From Nostoc punctiforme NIES-2108 (lineage in GTDB: Bacteria; Cyanobacteriota; Cyanobacteriia; Cyanobacteriales; Nostocaceae), in NCBI GenBank assembly GCA_003326195.1, contig LXQE01000153.1, positions 877-35,754 on the forward strand: a stretch of DNA of 34,878 nt, in the 5' to 3' direction. A program made the position numbers and the translations under genes. Position 1 is the first letter of the stretch. Every line of letters starts with the position of its first letter. Below the pieces are notes generated by a model. It searched no databases and was not told where the DNA came from. It saw nothing but the letters and a program-made list of their open reading frames with translations. This document shows, piece after piece, positions 17,130 to 24,523 of this stretch.

Positions 17130-17382
17130 ATGAGCATCTCGCCCAATCGACTTAAAGAACTCCAAAATATCCCTGATACAGCGATTGATACTTCAGATAT
17201 TCCTGAATTAGATCGGCAATTGTGGGATACAGCCAAAATGGTAAAAGCTGTTAACCAAGAAGCTACATTAATTAAACTAGATCGAGATATTTTGGATTAG
17301 GTTTAAAAGCAAAGGAAAAGGCTACGAATCTCTAATTAACTCCGCTCTTTGCTCTTATATTGAGCATAATTCATCGCTATAA
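17130..17382 (+). pseudogene. BrnA-like antitoxin gene with a frameshift
   Basis: From ATG 17130 the frame reads MSISPNRLKELQNIPDTAID then TSDIPELDRQLWDTAKMV, the N-terminal pattern of BrnA-type (RHH) antitoxins, and stops at TAG 17298-17300 after KLDRDILD. The next frame continues as FKSKGKGYESLINSALCSYI to a TAA at 17380-17382, which is the expected C-terminal ribbon-helix-helix-like end (family form DxDILDWFKxQGxGYQxxINxxL). Removing one base from GATTAGGTTT restores GAT TGG TTT. So the gene carries a +1 insertion or a sequencing error. No BrnT toxin lies next to it; the Uma2 gene follows. The truncated 56-residue protein would lack the DNA-binding part. Confidence 0.75.
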
Positions 17383-17422
17383 CGCCTTACCTTATTGGCT
17401 CGTACCTTGAGGAATAATCACA

Positions 17423-18043
17423 ATGGTTCAATCAGCTCCAAAAATTCTAACCGTTGATGAATTTATTAGCCATTACGCTGAGTGCGATCGCTATGAACTA
17501 ATTGATGGTGAATTAATTGAGATGCAACCAACCGGGCCACACGAGCAAGTATCTGCATTGATTGGGCAAAAACTGAATGTAGAAATTGATCGTCAGGATC
17601 TAAGCTATTTTATTCCCCATCGCTGTCTAATCAAACTCTTAGGAACAGAAACAGCTTTTCGTCCCGATGTAATTGTGTTAGACCAAACTCAATTGATTAA
17701 TGAACCGTTGTGGAAACAAGAGCCTGTAATTACATCAGGAAACTCAATAAAACTGATTGCTGAAATTGTTAGCACAAACTGGCAGAATGATTACGCCCGC
17801 AAAGCTGAAGACTATGCCCTGTTAGGAGTTCTTGAATATTGGATTGTTGATTATTTAGGTATTGGTGGCAGAGAATATATTGGCAAACCTAAACAGCCAA
17901 GGGTGACAATTTGCAACCTAATAGAGGATGAGTATCAAAAACAGTTGTTTCAAAATAACGATCGACTTATCTCCTTAATCTTTCCTAACTTGCAATTAAC
18001 GGCACAACAAATATTTTCGGCTGGACAATCTGTTACCAAGTAG
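17423..18043 (+). CDS. Uma2-family (DUF820) putative nuclease
   Basis: 206 residues, full length for this family, which is greatly expanded in cyanobacteria. It has the restriction-endonuclease-like fold: YELIDGELIEM (residues 24-34), D82 in FRPDVIVLD, E114 in LIAEIVS and K127 in YARKAEDY are the candidate PD-(D/E)xK residues. The C-terminus has VLEYWIVDYLGIGGREYIG and PNLQLTAQQIF. Uma2 proteins are predicted nucleases associated with mobile DNA, but the biological role is not established. A C-terminal remnant of a second copy lies at 9201-9371. A terminator follows. Confidence 0.88.
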   Translation: MVQSAPKILTVDEFISHYAECDRYELIDGELIEMQPTGPHEQVSALIGQKLNVEIDRQDLSYFIPHRCLIKLLGTETAFRPDVIVLDQTQLINEPLWKQEPVITSGNSIKLIAEIVSTNWQNDYARKAEDYALLGVLEYWIVDYLGIGGREYIGKPKQPRVTICNLIEDEYQKQLFQNNDRLISLIFPNLQLTAQQIFSAGQSVTK

Positions 18044-18105
18044 TTTATATAAATCGCAACGCAACTATAGCAATTCTATTTGATTGCCCCTCCACCGAGA
18101 AAATC

Positions 18106-18142
18106 AGATCCCCAACTTCTTGAAGAAGTCGGGGATCTTTTT
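18106..18142 (+). terminator. Rho-independent terminator after the Uma2 gene
   Basis: AGATCCCCAACTTCTT paired with AAGAAGTCGGGGATCT (one mismatch), two-base loop region TGAAG inside, then TTTTTG. The long stem lacks a strongly directional T run on the other strand, although the small minus-strand gene ending at 18192 could also use it. Confidence 0.75.
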
Positions 18143-18191
18143 GTTCATAAATGTTTTTCACATGCCGTATCAGCACCTACTATATCAGCAC

Positions 18192-18344
18192 CTAATTATT
18201 ATCATCTTTACGCTTATCGTAAGGTTCACCTGTAAAAGGTTGTACGCCTGTAGCAGGATAAGCGTCATCATTAGGCCCAAAAATCCGCATTGCAGCTTCA
18301 GAAATATACTTGGTTATGTTCGCAATGATGTTGGAAATAGCCAT
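18192..18344 (-). CDS. Small conserved cyanobacterial protein, 50 residues
   Basis: ATG at 18342-18344 is preceded by TAAGGAG 9 bases upstream, one of the best ribosome binding sites in the window. The product begins MAISNIIANITKYISEAAMR, an amphipathic helix, then has the motif IFGPNDDAYPATGVQPFTG and a charged tail EPYDKRKDDNN. I recall similar short proteins with a DDxYPxxGVQPF motif in many cyanobacteria, without a function that I can name. The length, strong Shine-Dalgarno and motif argue for a real gene. It is convergent with the Uma2 gene and divergent from the NAD operon. Confidence 0.75.
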   Translation of the reverse strand: MAISNIIANITKYISEAAMRIFGPNDDAYPATGVQPFTGEPYDKRKDDNN

Positions 18345-18735
18345 AATATTGGACTCCTTATTTTCGAGTCGCTTTAATTGTGCTAGCTATAGTGTAATAC
18401 TGATATTCAAGCCTTGCTCTTATTCTCAATATATTGAGACTATATGCAACGTTTATTCAGATAACTTTGCAATACTTTAGCTTGCCAAAAAGTCAAACTC
18501 TTCTCTTCCATTCTAATTGTAACATAGTTGTTTCTTTCAACCCATTTGGGAAAATAGCGAAGCAAAACAAACTTTCTCTGACAGGATATTATTTTCCTTG
18601 ATTAGCCACCCGCTCTAATTAACATTATTACGCGCCATCACTATTAAAAAATATTAAGTATTTGATGAAGTTAGTATTAAGCTAGCGATAAATCTACTGT
18701 TCTACAGCAATCTCAGGCAATATACTTGCAGGGAG
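18345..18735. other. AT-rich gene-free stretch
   Basis: Between the small-protein gene and the pncB promoter. On the minus strand about 18440-18604 is open and reads partly like protein (RYFPKWVERNNYVTIRMEE), but it has no start codon or ribosome binding site; it may be a gene remnant. No repeats of the tandem families occur here. Confidence 0.4.
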
Positions 18736-18769
18736 TTGACATTATTTATGGTAAATATTACCATAAATA
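18736..18769 (+). promoter_or_regulatory. pncB promoter with overlapping inverted repeat, candidate NrtR operator
   Basis: TTGACA at 18736-18741 is a perfect -35 box; TACCAT at 18759-18764, 17 bases on, is a passable -10. Between and over them lies an inverted repeat with two perfect 11-base arms, ATTTATGGTAA (18744-18754) and TTACCATAAAT (18758-18768), separated by ATA. A dimeric repressor bound here would block RNA polymerase. The third gene of the operon encodes an NrtR-type repressor, so this is its most likely operator; the link is inferred. AAGGAAG is the ribosome binding site for pncB. Confidence 0.75.
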
Positions 18770-18798
18770 AAAGAAGCATCTTGTAAGGAAGCTCTTGC

Positions 18799-20256
18799 AT
18801 GACAACTTTGCCAGATTTGGACTATGTATATAAACAGCAAAGCCAGCAGAACCAGGAACTAAACCTTTCTGCCGATGACTACAGCTTGCTAACCGACCTT
18901 TACCAGTTAACAATGGCAGCTTGTTACACAGGCGAAGGTATAGAACAACGACGGGCAAGCTTTGAATTGTCTGTCAGACGATTGCCAGAGGGTTTTGGTT
19001 ATTTGATTGCAATGGGGCTGACGCAGGCATTAGAATATTTAGCCAAAATCCGCTTTAGTTCCGCGCAAATTGCGGCATTACAAGCAACGGGAATTTTCGC
19101 TCACGCAAGCGATCGCTTTTGGTCACTTTTAGCTGAGGGAAAGTTTACCGGTGATGTTTGGGCAGTACCGGAAGGGACGGCTGTGTTTGCCAATCAACCA
19201 CTGTTGCGGGTGGAAGCACCCCTTTGGCAAGCGCAACTAGTGGAAACTTACCTTTTAAATACGATTAATTACCAGACTTTGATTGCCACAAAAGCAGCCC
19301 GGTTGCGGGATGTAGCGGGGGAATCAGCAACACTTTTAGAATTTGGGACAAGACGGGCATTTAGCCCCCAAGGGTCTTTGTGGGCGGCGCGGGCGGCGTT
19401 AGCGGGTGGGTTAGATTCCACTTCCAATGTGTTAGCAGCGCTACAACTGGGAGAAAAGCCAAGTGGTACGATGGCACACGCCTTGGTGATGGCATTGTCA
19501 GCAATAGAAGGCACTGAAGAACAAGCTTTTAGTGCATTTCATCGATATTTTCCGGGTGCGCCATTGCTGATTGATACTTACGATACCATTGCTGCTGCCC
19601 AGCGCTTGGCGGAAAAAGTAAATTCCGGGGAAATGCAATTAACAGGAGTGAGATTAGACTCAGGAGATTTAGTTACCTTATCAAAGCAGGTGCGATCGCT
19701 CCTTCCCGATGTGCCAATTTTTGCCAGTGGCGACTTGGATGAGTGGGAAATTGCCAGATTAAAAGCTGCTGGGGCCGAAATTGATGGTTACGGGCTGGGA
19801 ACGCGACTAGTTACAGGTTCGCCTGTCAACGGAGTTTATAAACTTGTAGACATTGATGGCATCCCAGTGATGAAGCAGTCAAGTGGTAAAGTTACTTATC
19901 CAGGACGCAAGCAAATTTTTCGCTCGTTTACGGGAGGTAAGGTAAAAGCAGACAGGTTGGGACTCTTAGGTGAAATTGCTTTGGAAGACGAAGCTTTGTT
20001 GCAGTTGGTAGTGCAACACGGTGAACGGATACAGCCGTTAGAGTCGTTGGCAACAATTCGTCAGCGTACCGCCGCCTCAGTTGCGAGTTTGCCACAGGAA
20101 ACACGGCGTTTGCACGATCCTGTCTCGATGCAGGTGGAAATTTCTGAGGGGTTACGGGTGTTGACTGAAGAAACTAAGAAACGAACCGCCAAGGACGCCT
20201 TCTCTGCGAGAGGCTCTGCCAACGCGCAGCGTCTCGAAGAGAAGGACGCAAAGTAA
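18799..20256 (+). CDS. pncB: Nicotinate phosphoribosyltransferase
   Basis: 485 residues (EC 6.3.4.21); makes nicotinate mononucleotide from nicotinate and PRPP, the first step of the Preiss-Handler salvage route. Motifs: SLLTDLYQLTMAACY near the start, GTRRAFSPQGSLWAARAALA, GLDSTSNV, DTYDTIAAAQRLA, GVRLDSGDL and GYGLGTRLVTG, all typical of NAPRTase. The final 20 or so residues (AKDAFSARGSANAQRLEEKD) are encoded by a dispersed palindromic repeat (20193-20251) and are probably a repeat-derived tail with no catalytic role. First gene of the NAD operon; its TAA overlaps the spacing to nadD by only a few bases. Confidence 0.95.
   Translation: MTTLPDLDYVYKQQSQQNQELNLSADDYSLLTDLYQLTMAACYTGEGIEQRRASFELSVRRLPEGFGYLIAMGLTQALEYLAKIRFSSAQIAALQATGIFAHASDRFWSLLAEGKFTGDVWAVPEGTAVFANQPLLRVEAPLWQAQLVETYLLNTINYQTLIATKAARLRDVAGESATLLEFGTRRAFSPQGSLWAARAALAGGLDSTSNVLAALQLGEKPSGTMAHALVMALSAIEGTEEQAFSAFHRYFPGAPLLIDTYDTIAAAQRLAEKVNSGEMQLTGVRLDSGDLVTLSKQVRSLLPDVPIFASGDLDEWEIARLKAAGAEIDGYGLGTRLVTGSPVNGVYKLVDIDGIPVMKQSSGKVTYPGRKQIFRSFTGGKVKADRLGLLGEIALEDEALLQLVVQHGERIQPLESLATIRQRTAASVASLPQETRRLHDPVSMQVEISEGLRVLTEETKKRTAKDAFSARGSANAQRLEEKDAK
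20193..20251. repeat. Dispersed palindromic repeat inside the 3' end of pncB
   Basis: The segment AAGGACGCCTTCTCTGCGAG ... CTCGAAGAGAAGGACGC has inverted arms (CCTTCTCT/AGAGAAGG and GCGAGAGGC-type inner arms), the form of a cyanobacterial interspersed palindrome. It is translated in frame as the PncB C-terminal tail and supplies the sequence up to the stop codon. Confidence 0.7.
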
Positions 20257-20257
20257 G

Positions 20258-20860
20258 ATGATGAAAATTGCTTTGTTTGGAACTAGTGCCGATCCACCAA
20301 CTGCGGGACATCAAAAAATTCTGAGTTGGTTGTCTGAGCGTTATGATTGGGTTGCGGTTTGGGCGGCGGATAATCCGTTTAAGTCTCATCAAACACCCTT
20401 AGAACATCGGGCGGCAATGTTGCGACTGTTGATTGCGGATATAGACGCGCCACGGCACAATATTGCTTTGGAACAAGAATTGAGTAGCTTCCGAACGCTG
20501 GAAACAGTGGAAAAAGCGAAGCTTATTTGGGGTGAAGACGCTGAATTAACGATGATCATTGGTTCAGATTTACTGAGTCAGCTACCACGTTGGTATCGCA
20601 TTGAAGATTTGTTACAGCAAGTGCAACTACTGATTGTACCGCGACCCGGATATGCAATAGATGAATCTAGTTCAGAGGTAGTGCAAAAGCTGGGAGGGAA
20701 AATTGCGATCGCTAGTCTGACCGGTCTAGATGTTTCCTCAACAGCGTACCGCGAACATGGAGATCCCCAAGCCCTCACAGCCCCTGTAGTTGCCTATATT
20801 AATCGAGAGCATTTGTACGAATGCCAGGACGTTCACAAAAAAAGATACCAACTCCGTTAA
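20258..20860 (+). CDS. nadD: Nicotinate-nucleotide adenylyltransferase
   Basis: 200 residues (EC 2.7.7.18); adenylates nicotinate mononucleotide to deamido-NAD. The start is ATGATG at 20258/20261, immediately after the pncB stop. Motifs: KIALFGTSADPPTAGH (the (H/T)xGH nucleotidyltransferase loop, His at about residue 18), MIIGSDLLSQLPRW, and SSTAYREHGDP at the ISSTxxR position. The middle of that last motif (AYR rather than xIR) is slightly divergent. It overlaps the nrtR start by 40 bases, which implies translational coupling. Confidence 0.9.
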   Translation: MMKIALFGTSADPPTAGHQKILSWLSERYDWVAVWAADNPFKSHQTPLEHRAAMLRLLIADIDAPRHNIALEQELSSFRTLETVEKAKLIWGEDAELTMIIGSDLLSQLPRWYRIEDLLQQVQLLIVPRPGYAIDESSSEVVQKLGGKIAIASLTGLDVSSTAYREHGDPQALTAPVVAYINREHLYECQDVHKKRYQLR

Positions 20861-21567
20861 ACCAACAACCTTTGGCCGATTTCAAGGTTGGTGTTGATAA
20901 TGTAATTTTTTCTGTAGATACTGTACAAAATCGGCTGTTAGTTCTACTCGTAATGCGACAGCAAGAACCATTTTTAAATCATTGGAGTCTTCCTGGTACT
21001 TTGGTACGTCCGGGAGAGTCTTTAGAAGATGCCGCCTATCGCATTATGGCAGAGAAAATTAAGGTCAACAATCTCTATTTAGAACAACTGTATACCTTTG
21101 GCGGGCCGAATCGTGATCCACGGGAAGCAACTGATAGTTATGGTGTGCGTTATTTATCAGTTAGTTACTTTGCCCTAGTGCGATTTGAGGAAGCCGAATT
21201 GATTGCCGATCGCATGACTGGCATAGCTTGGTATCCGGTAAAACAAGTGCCGCAATTAGCTTTTGACCATAACGAAATTCTGGCTTATGGACACAGGCGA
21301 TTACGAAATAAATTAGAGTATAGCCCGGTGGCTTTTGAAGTCTTGCCAGAAATGTTCACCTTGAATGATTTATATCAGTTATACGCCACAGTTTTAGGTG
21401 ATAACTTTTCCGATTATTCTAATTTTCGGGCGCGTCTACTCAAGTTAGGTTTTTTATGCGATACCGGAATTAAAGTATCACGAGGTGCTGGCCGTCCGGC
21501 TAGCTTGTATAAGTTTGACGCTGAAGCTTTTGCTCCCTTAAAAGATAAACCTTTGGTGTTTATTTAA
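20821..21567 (+). CDS. nrtR: NrtR-type Nudix-related transcriptional regulator of NAD metabolism
   Basis: 248 residues: an N-terminal Nudix-like domain (about 20-160) and a C-terminal winged helix (about 175-245, NDLYQLYATVLGDNFSDYSN and KVSRGAGRPASLYKFD), the architecture of NrtR repressors. NrtR senses ADP-ribose or related NAD turnover products and releases DNA. The Nudix box (60-81) is degenerate: R74 and E78 remain, but the two catalytic-type Glu positions are I75 and K79, which fits a sensor that does not hydrolyse. It starts inside nadD and is embedded between nadD and nadE, so it regulates its own operon. The likely operator is the inverted repeat upstream of pncB. A plain Nudix hydrolase is the alternative, less likely because of the C-terminal domain. 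Confidence 0.85.
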   Translation: MPGRSQKKIPTPLNQQPLADFKVGVDNVIFSVDTVQNRLLVLLVMRQQEPFLNHWSLPGTLVRPGESLEDAAYRIMAEKIKVNNLYLEQLYTFGGPNRDPREATDSYGVRYLSVSYFALVRFEEAELIADRMTGIAWYPVKQVPQLAFDHNEILAYGHRRLRNKLEYSPVAFEVLPEMFTLNDLYQLYATVLGDNFSDYSNFRARLLKLGFLCDTGIKVSRGAGRPASLYKFDAEAFAPLKDKPLVFI

Positions 21568-21591
21568 TGAACCGCTATCTGGGACAAGGGG

Positions 21592-21619
21592 ACAAATGAC
21601 AAATGACCCATGACTAATG
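21592..21619. repeat. Heptanucleotide run before nadE
   Basis: Four 7-mers: ACAAATG, ACAAATG, ACCCATG, ACTAATG. The last one supplies an ATG (21617) that is in frame with nadE but is probably not its start. Confidence 0.8.
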
Positions 21620-21628
21620 AGAAATAAT

Positions 21629-23347
21629 ATGAAAATTGCGATCGCTCAAATTAATCCTACTATTGGTGATTTGCTTTTAAATGCCCAAAAAATCCTGGAG
21701 GCGGCACAACGAGCAGCATCTAGCGGTGCGCGTTTGTTGCTAACACCAGAACTTTCTTTATGTGGCTATCCACCAAGAGATTTATTACTAAATCCGAGTT
21801 TTGTGGAAGCAATGGGCATCACTTTACAAAACTTGGCTGAGGATTTACCACCAAATTTAGCTGTGTTGGTAGGAACTGTTGAACCGAACCTCAATGCACA
21901 TATTAGTGGCGGTAAAAGCTTATTTAACAGCATGGCTTTGTTAGAAAATGGCCAGGTTAAGCAAGTTTTTCACAAGCGACTTTTGCCTACTTACGATGTC
22001 TTTGATGAACGTCGCTATTTTGAACCAGGCTTGCAAGCTAATTATTTCACTTTAGATAATATCGATATTGGCGTAACTATTTGCGAAGATTTATGGAACG
22101 ACGAGGAATTTTGGGGCAAACGTAGTTATACAGTAAATCCGATTGCTGACTTAGCAATTTTGGGTGTAGATTTGATTGTAAATTTGTCTGCTTCGCCCTA
22201 CACAGTTGGCAAGCAGCAGTTTCGTGAAACTATGCTCAGGCATAGTGCAGTACGTTTTCAACAACCGATGATTTACACTAATCAGGTTGGGGGAAATGAT
22301 GACCTAATTTTTGATGGGCGGAGTTTTGCCTTGAATCGTCAAGGTGAAGTTATGTGTCGCGCCTGTGGCTTTGATACAGATTTAGTAGTTGTTGAATTTG
22401 ATGAAACCCAACGTGATTTTCAATTAGGTACTATAGCACCTGTGTATGAATCTGAAGATGAAGAAATCTGGCAAGCTTTAGTTTTGGGAGTGCGAGATTA
22501 CGCTCGTAAGTGTCGCTTTTCTAAAGTAGTGTTGGGTTTAAGTGGCGGGATTGACTCTGCAATAGTAGCTGCGATCGCAACCGCTGCACTTGGTAAAGAA
22601 AATGTCCTCGGTGTTCTCATGCCTTCCCCTTACAGTTCGGAACATTCCATCAGTGATGCTTTAGCATTAGCCGAAAATTTGGGGATTAAGACTAATCTTT
22701 TACCAATTGGCGAGTTAATGCAAGGCTTCGATCAAACATTAGGCGATTTGTTTGCGGGTACAGAGTTTGGACTGGCTGAGGAGAATATCCAATCTCGGAT
22801 TCGCGGTAATTTATTAATGGCGATCGCTAACAAATTTGGCTATCTGCTTTTATCTACAGGTAACAAGTCAGAAATGGCTGTGGGTTACTGTACTCTCTAC
22901 GGCGATATGAATGGCGGGTTAGCGGTGATTGCAGATGTTCCTAAAACCCGCGTGTATTCACTTTGCCATTGGTTAAATCGCAATAATGAAATCATCCCGC
23001 AAAACGTTTTGACTAAAGCACCCAGCGCCGAACTCAAACCAGGCCAAGTGGATCAAGACTCTCTACCGCCTTACGAAATTTTGGACGATATTTTGCAACG
23101 CCTGATTCACAACCACCAATCAGCAGCGCAAATTGTTGCAGCCGGTCACGATCCGGTGATTGTAGACAGAGTAATCCAAATGGTGGCGCGGGCTGAATTT
23201 AAACGGCGACAAGCACCCCCCGGCTTAAAAATCACCGATCGCGCCTTCGGAACCGGTTGGCGAATGCCAATTGCTAGTAACTGGGTTGGTGTTAAAAAAG
23301 CTTACCAGGCTAAAACTACAGCTACACCTAACCTTAGTTTATTGTGA
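21629..23347 (+). CDS. nadE: Glutamine-dependent NAD+ synthetase
   Basis: 572 residues (EC 6.3.5.1) from the ATG at 21629 (MKIAIAQINPTIGD); an in-frame ATG at 21617 derives from the heptamer run. The N-terminal nitrilase/glutaminase domain has the complete triad E41 (TPELSLCGYPPRD), K116 (VFHKRLLPTYD) and C152 (TICEDLWND). The C-terminal synthetase domain has the PP-loop SGGIDS at 305-310 and STGNKSEMAVGYCTLYGDMN. It converts deamido-NAD to NAD with glutamine as nitrogen donor and ATP. Last gene of the pncB-nadD-nrtR-nadE operon, which takes nicotinate all the way to NAD. Confidence 0.96.
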   Translation: MKIAIAQINPTIGDLLLNAQKILEAAQRAASSGARLLLTPELSLCGYPPRDLLLNPSFVEAMGITLQNLAEDLPPNLAVLVGTVEPNLNAHISGGKSLFNSMALLENGQVKQVFHKRLLPTYDVFDERRYFEPGLQANYFTLDNIDIGVTICEDLWNDEEFWGKRSYTVNPIADLAILGVDLIVNLSASPYTVGKQQFRETMLRHSAVRFQQPMIYTNQVGGNDDLIFDGRSFALNRQGEVMCRACGFDTDLVVVEFDETQRDFQLGTIAPVYESEDEEIWQALVLGVRDYARKCRFSKVVLGLSGGIDSAIVAAIATAALGKENVLGVLMPSPYSSEHSISDALALAENLGIKTNLLPIGELMQGFDQTLGDLFAGTEFGLAEENIQSRIRGNLLMAIANKFGYLLLSTGNKSEMAVGYCTLYGDMNGGLAVIADVPKTRVYSLCHWLNRNNEIIPQNVLTKAPSAELKPGQVDQDSLPPYEILDDILQRLIHNHQSAAQIVAAGHDPVIVDRVIQMVARAEFKRRQAPPGLKITDRAFGTGWRMPIASNWVGVKKAYQAKTTATPNLSLL

Positions 23348-23421
23348 TGGACAAGATGCTCATCCGCGTTGTCCAGGCGCGGATAAGCATTAACATTGAA
23401 ACTAGAGTCTCAAAGAAAATT

Positions 23422-23640
23422 ATGTTAGATGAAGCAAATCTTGAACAACGTTTAGCGATTCTTGAACAAACAGTTGCAGATATCAAACATCAAGTCATTG
23501 ATGCGCCTACCTATAGTAATTGGCTGGAAAAGGTTATTGGCTCAATCTCTGATGAACCAGCATTTTTGGAAGCTTTAGAGTATGGCCGGTCATTACGCCA
23601 CGCTGACATATTTACAGAAGAGGCTGGCGAGCAAGTGTGA
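23422..23640 (+). CDS. Antitoxin of a VapBC-like pair
   Basis: 72 residues from the ATG at 23422 (MLDEANLEQRLAILEQTVAD), preceded weakly by AAGAAA; the frame is open back to 23344, overlapping the nadE stop, but those residues look random. The N-terminal half is a coiled-coil-like helix (LEQRLAILEQTVADIKHQV), then NWLEKVIGSISDEPAFLEAL and GRSLRHADIF. No DNA-binding domain of a classical VapB (AbrB, RHH) is evident. It is called antitoxin because it overlaps the start of a PIN-domain toxin (GTGTGA). Such short helical antitoxins next to YLLDTDHIS-type PIN proteins are frequent in cyanobacteria. Confidence 0.78.
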   Translation: MLDEANLEQRLAILEQTVADIKHQVIDAPTYSNWLEKVIGSISDEPAFLEALEYGRSLRHADIFTEEAGEQV

Positions 23641-24077
23641 GATATCTACTGGACATTGACCATATCAGTTTTCTTCAAAGACGCTCAGGAACAGAGTTTT
23701 TAATATTAGCTGCTCATATTGCCCAGCATCAGGCTACAGATTTTGCTTTTTCTATTGTTAGTTTCCATGAGCAAGTAATTGGCGCTCATACCTTTATTAC
23801 TCGTTCCCAAACACCTGGTGATGTAGTTCGGGGATATACTCTACTAATGGAAATCATTCGGGGGTTTTCGGCAGCACCAATTTTACCATTCGATGCTGGA
23901 GCAGTAACCATATTTGAAAGGTTACGAGCGCAAAGGGTTCGCATAGCCACGATGGATTTAAGAATAGCTTCGATTGCACTTTCACGGAGCTTAGTATTAT
24001 TGACTCGCAACACTAGCGACTTTAGCAAAGTTCCAAACTTGATGACAGAGGATTGGACAGTGCAAACTCCAAAGTGA
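23637..24077 (+). CDS. PIN-domain (VapC-like) toxin
   Basis: 146 residues from the GTG at 23637, overlapping the antitoxin stop by four bases. MRYLLDIDHISFLQRR is the start of a VapC subgroup, normally YLLDTDHIS. Acidic residues: D6 (and D8), E45 in FHEQVIG, D107 in TMDLRIASIALS, and D128 in LLTRNTSDFSKVP; these make a complete PIN metal site. PIN toxins are Mg-dependent RNases acting on tRNA, rRNA or mRNA. As part of a coupled pair it is a type II toxin-antitoxin module, possibly the reason the neighbouring accessory DNA is retained. Confidence 0.88.
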   Translation: MRYLLDIDHISFLQRRSGTEFLILAAHIAQHQATDFAFSIVSFHEQVIGAHTFITRSQTPGDVVRGYTLLMEIIRGFSAAPILPFDAGAVTIFERLRAQRVRIATMDLRIASIALSRSLVLLTRNTSDFSKVPNLMTEDWTVQTPK

Positions 24078-24180
24078 ATTAGAGAGCTAAAGATTTACTT
24101 TCAACCTTCATCATTCCACCTCTGAACTTGAAGATTGCACCTTTTAACACCAATTGTCGAGTTAAAAGAGCGATCGCTTG

Positions 24181-24390
24181 ACCTTTTATCCTCGAAGTTG
24201 CACCTTTTATCCTCGAAGTTGAGCCTTTTGTCCTCGAAGTTGCACCTTTTATCCTCGAAGTTGCACCTTTTATCCTCGAAGTTGAGCCTTTTATCCTCGA
24301 AGTTGAGCCTTTTATCCTCGAAGTTGAGCCTTTTATCCTCGAAGTTGAGCCTTTTATCCTCAAAGTTGCACCTTTTATCCTCGAAGTTGC
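24181..24390. repeat. 21-bp tandem array, ten copies
   Basis: Ten contiguous 21-bp copies containing CCTTTTATCCTCGAAGTTG. The reverse complement has the core GGATAAAAGGCTCAACTTC, sharing TAAAAGGCT with the array at 12201-12357. Degenerate copies flank it: GAACTTGAAGATTGCACC (from 24123) and GAACTTAAAGCTTGCACC (from 24417), with AATTGTCGAGTTAAAAG and AATTGTCTAGTTAAAAG after them. Both strands are open because 21 is a multiple of three; neither frame has a start signal. It lies between vapC and the TIR pseudogene, whose 3' ends converge here, so it is probably non-coding. Confidence 0.95.
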
Positions 24391-24523
24391 GCCTTTAACC
24401 CTCATCATTCTACTTTTGAACTTAAAGCTTGCACCTTAGAACATAAATTGTCTAGTTAAAAGGGCGTAAGTCTAGCTTGTCGGAGACATTGCTCAACCTC
24501 TGAGCTTAATCAATAGGTTATTT

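Noticed and set aside
18440..18604. Minus-strand frame of about 54 codons containing RYFPKWVERNNYVTIRMEE
   Set aside because: Reads like protein but has no start codon, no ribosome binding site and no recognised family; kept only as a possible gene remnant.
23344..23421. 26-codon extension of the antitoxin overlapping the nadE stop
   Set aside because: The upstream residues lack antitoxin-like helical pattern; the start at 23422 begins the coiled-coil segment directly.
24079..24408. 109-codon minus-strand frame of repeated RIKGSTS heptapeptides, and the 87-codon plus-strand frame LHLLSSK over the same bases
   Set aside because: Both are translations of the 21-bp array, which is open in several frames because 21 is a multiple of three; no ribosome binding site or start context supports them.
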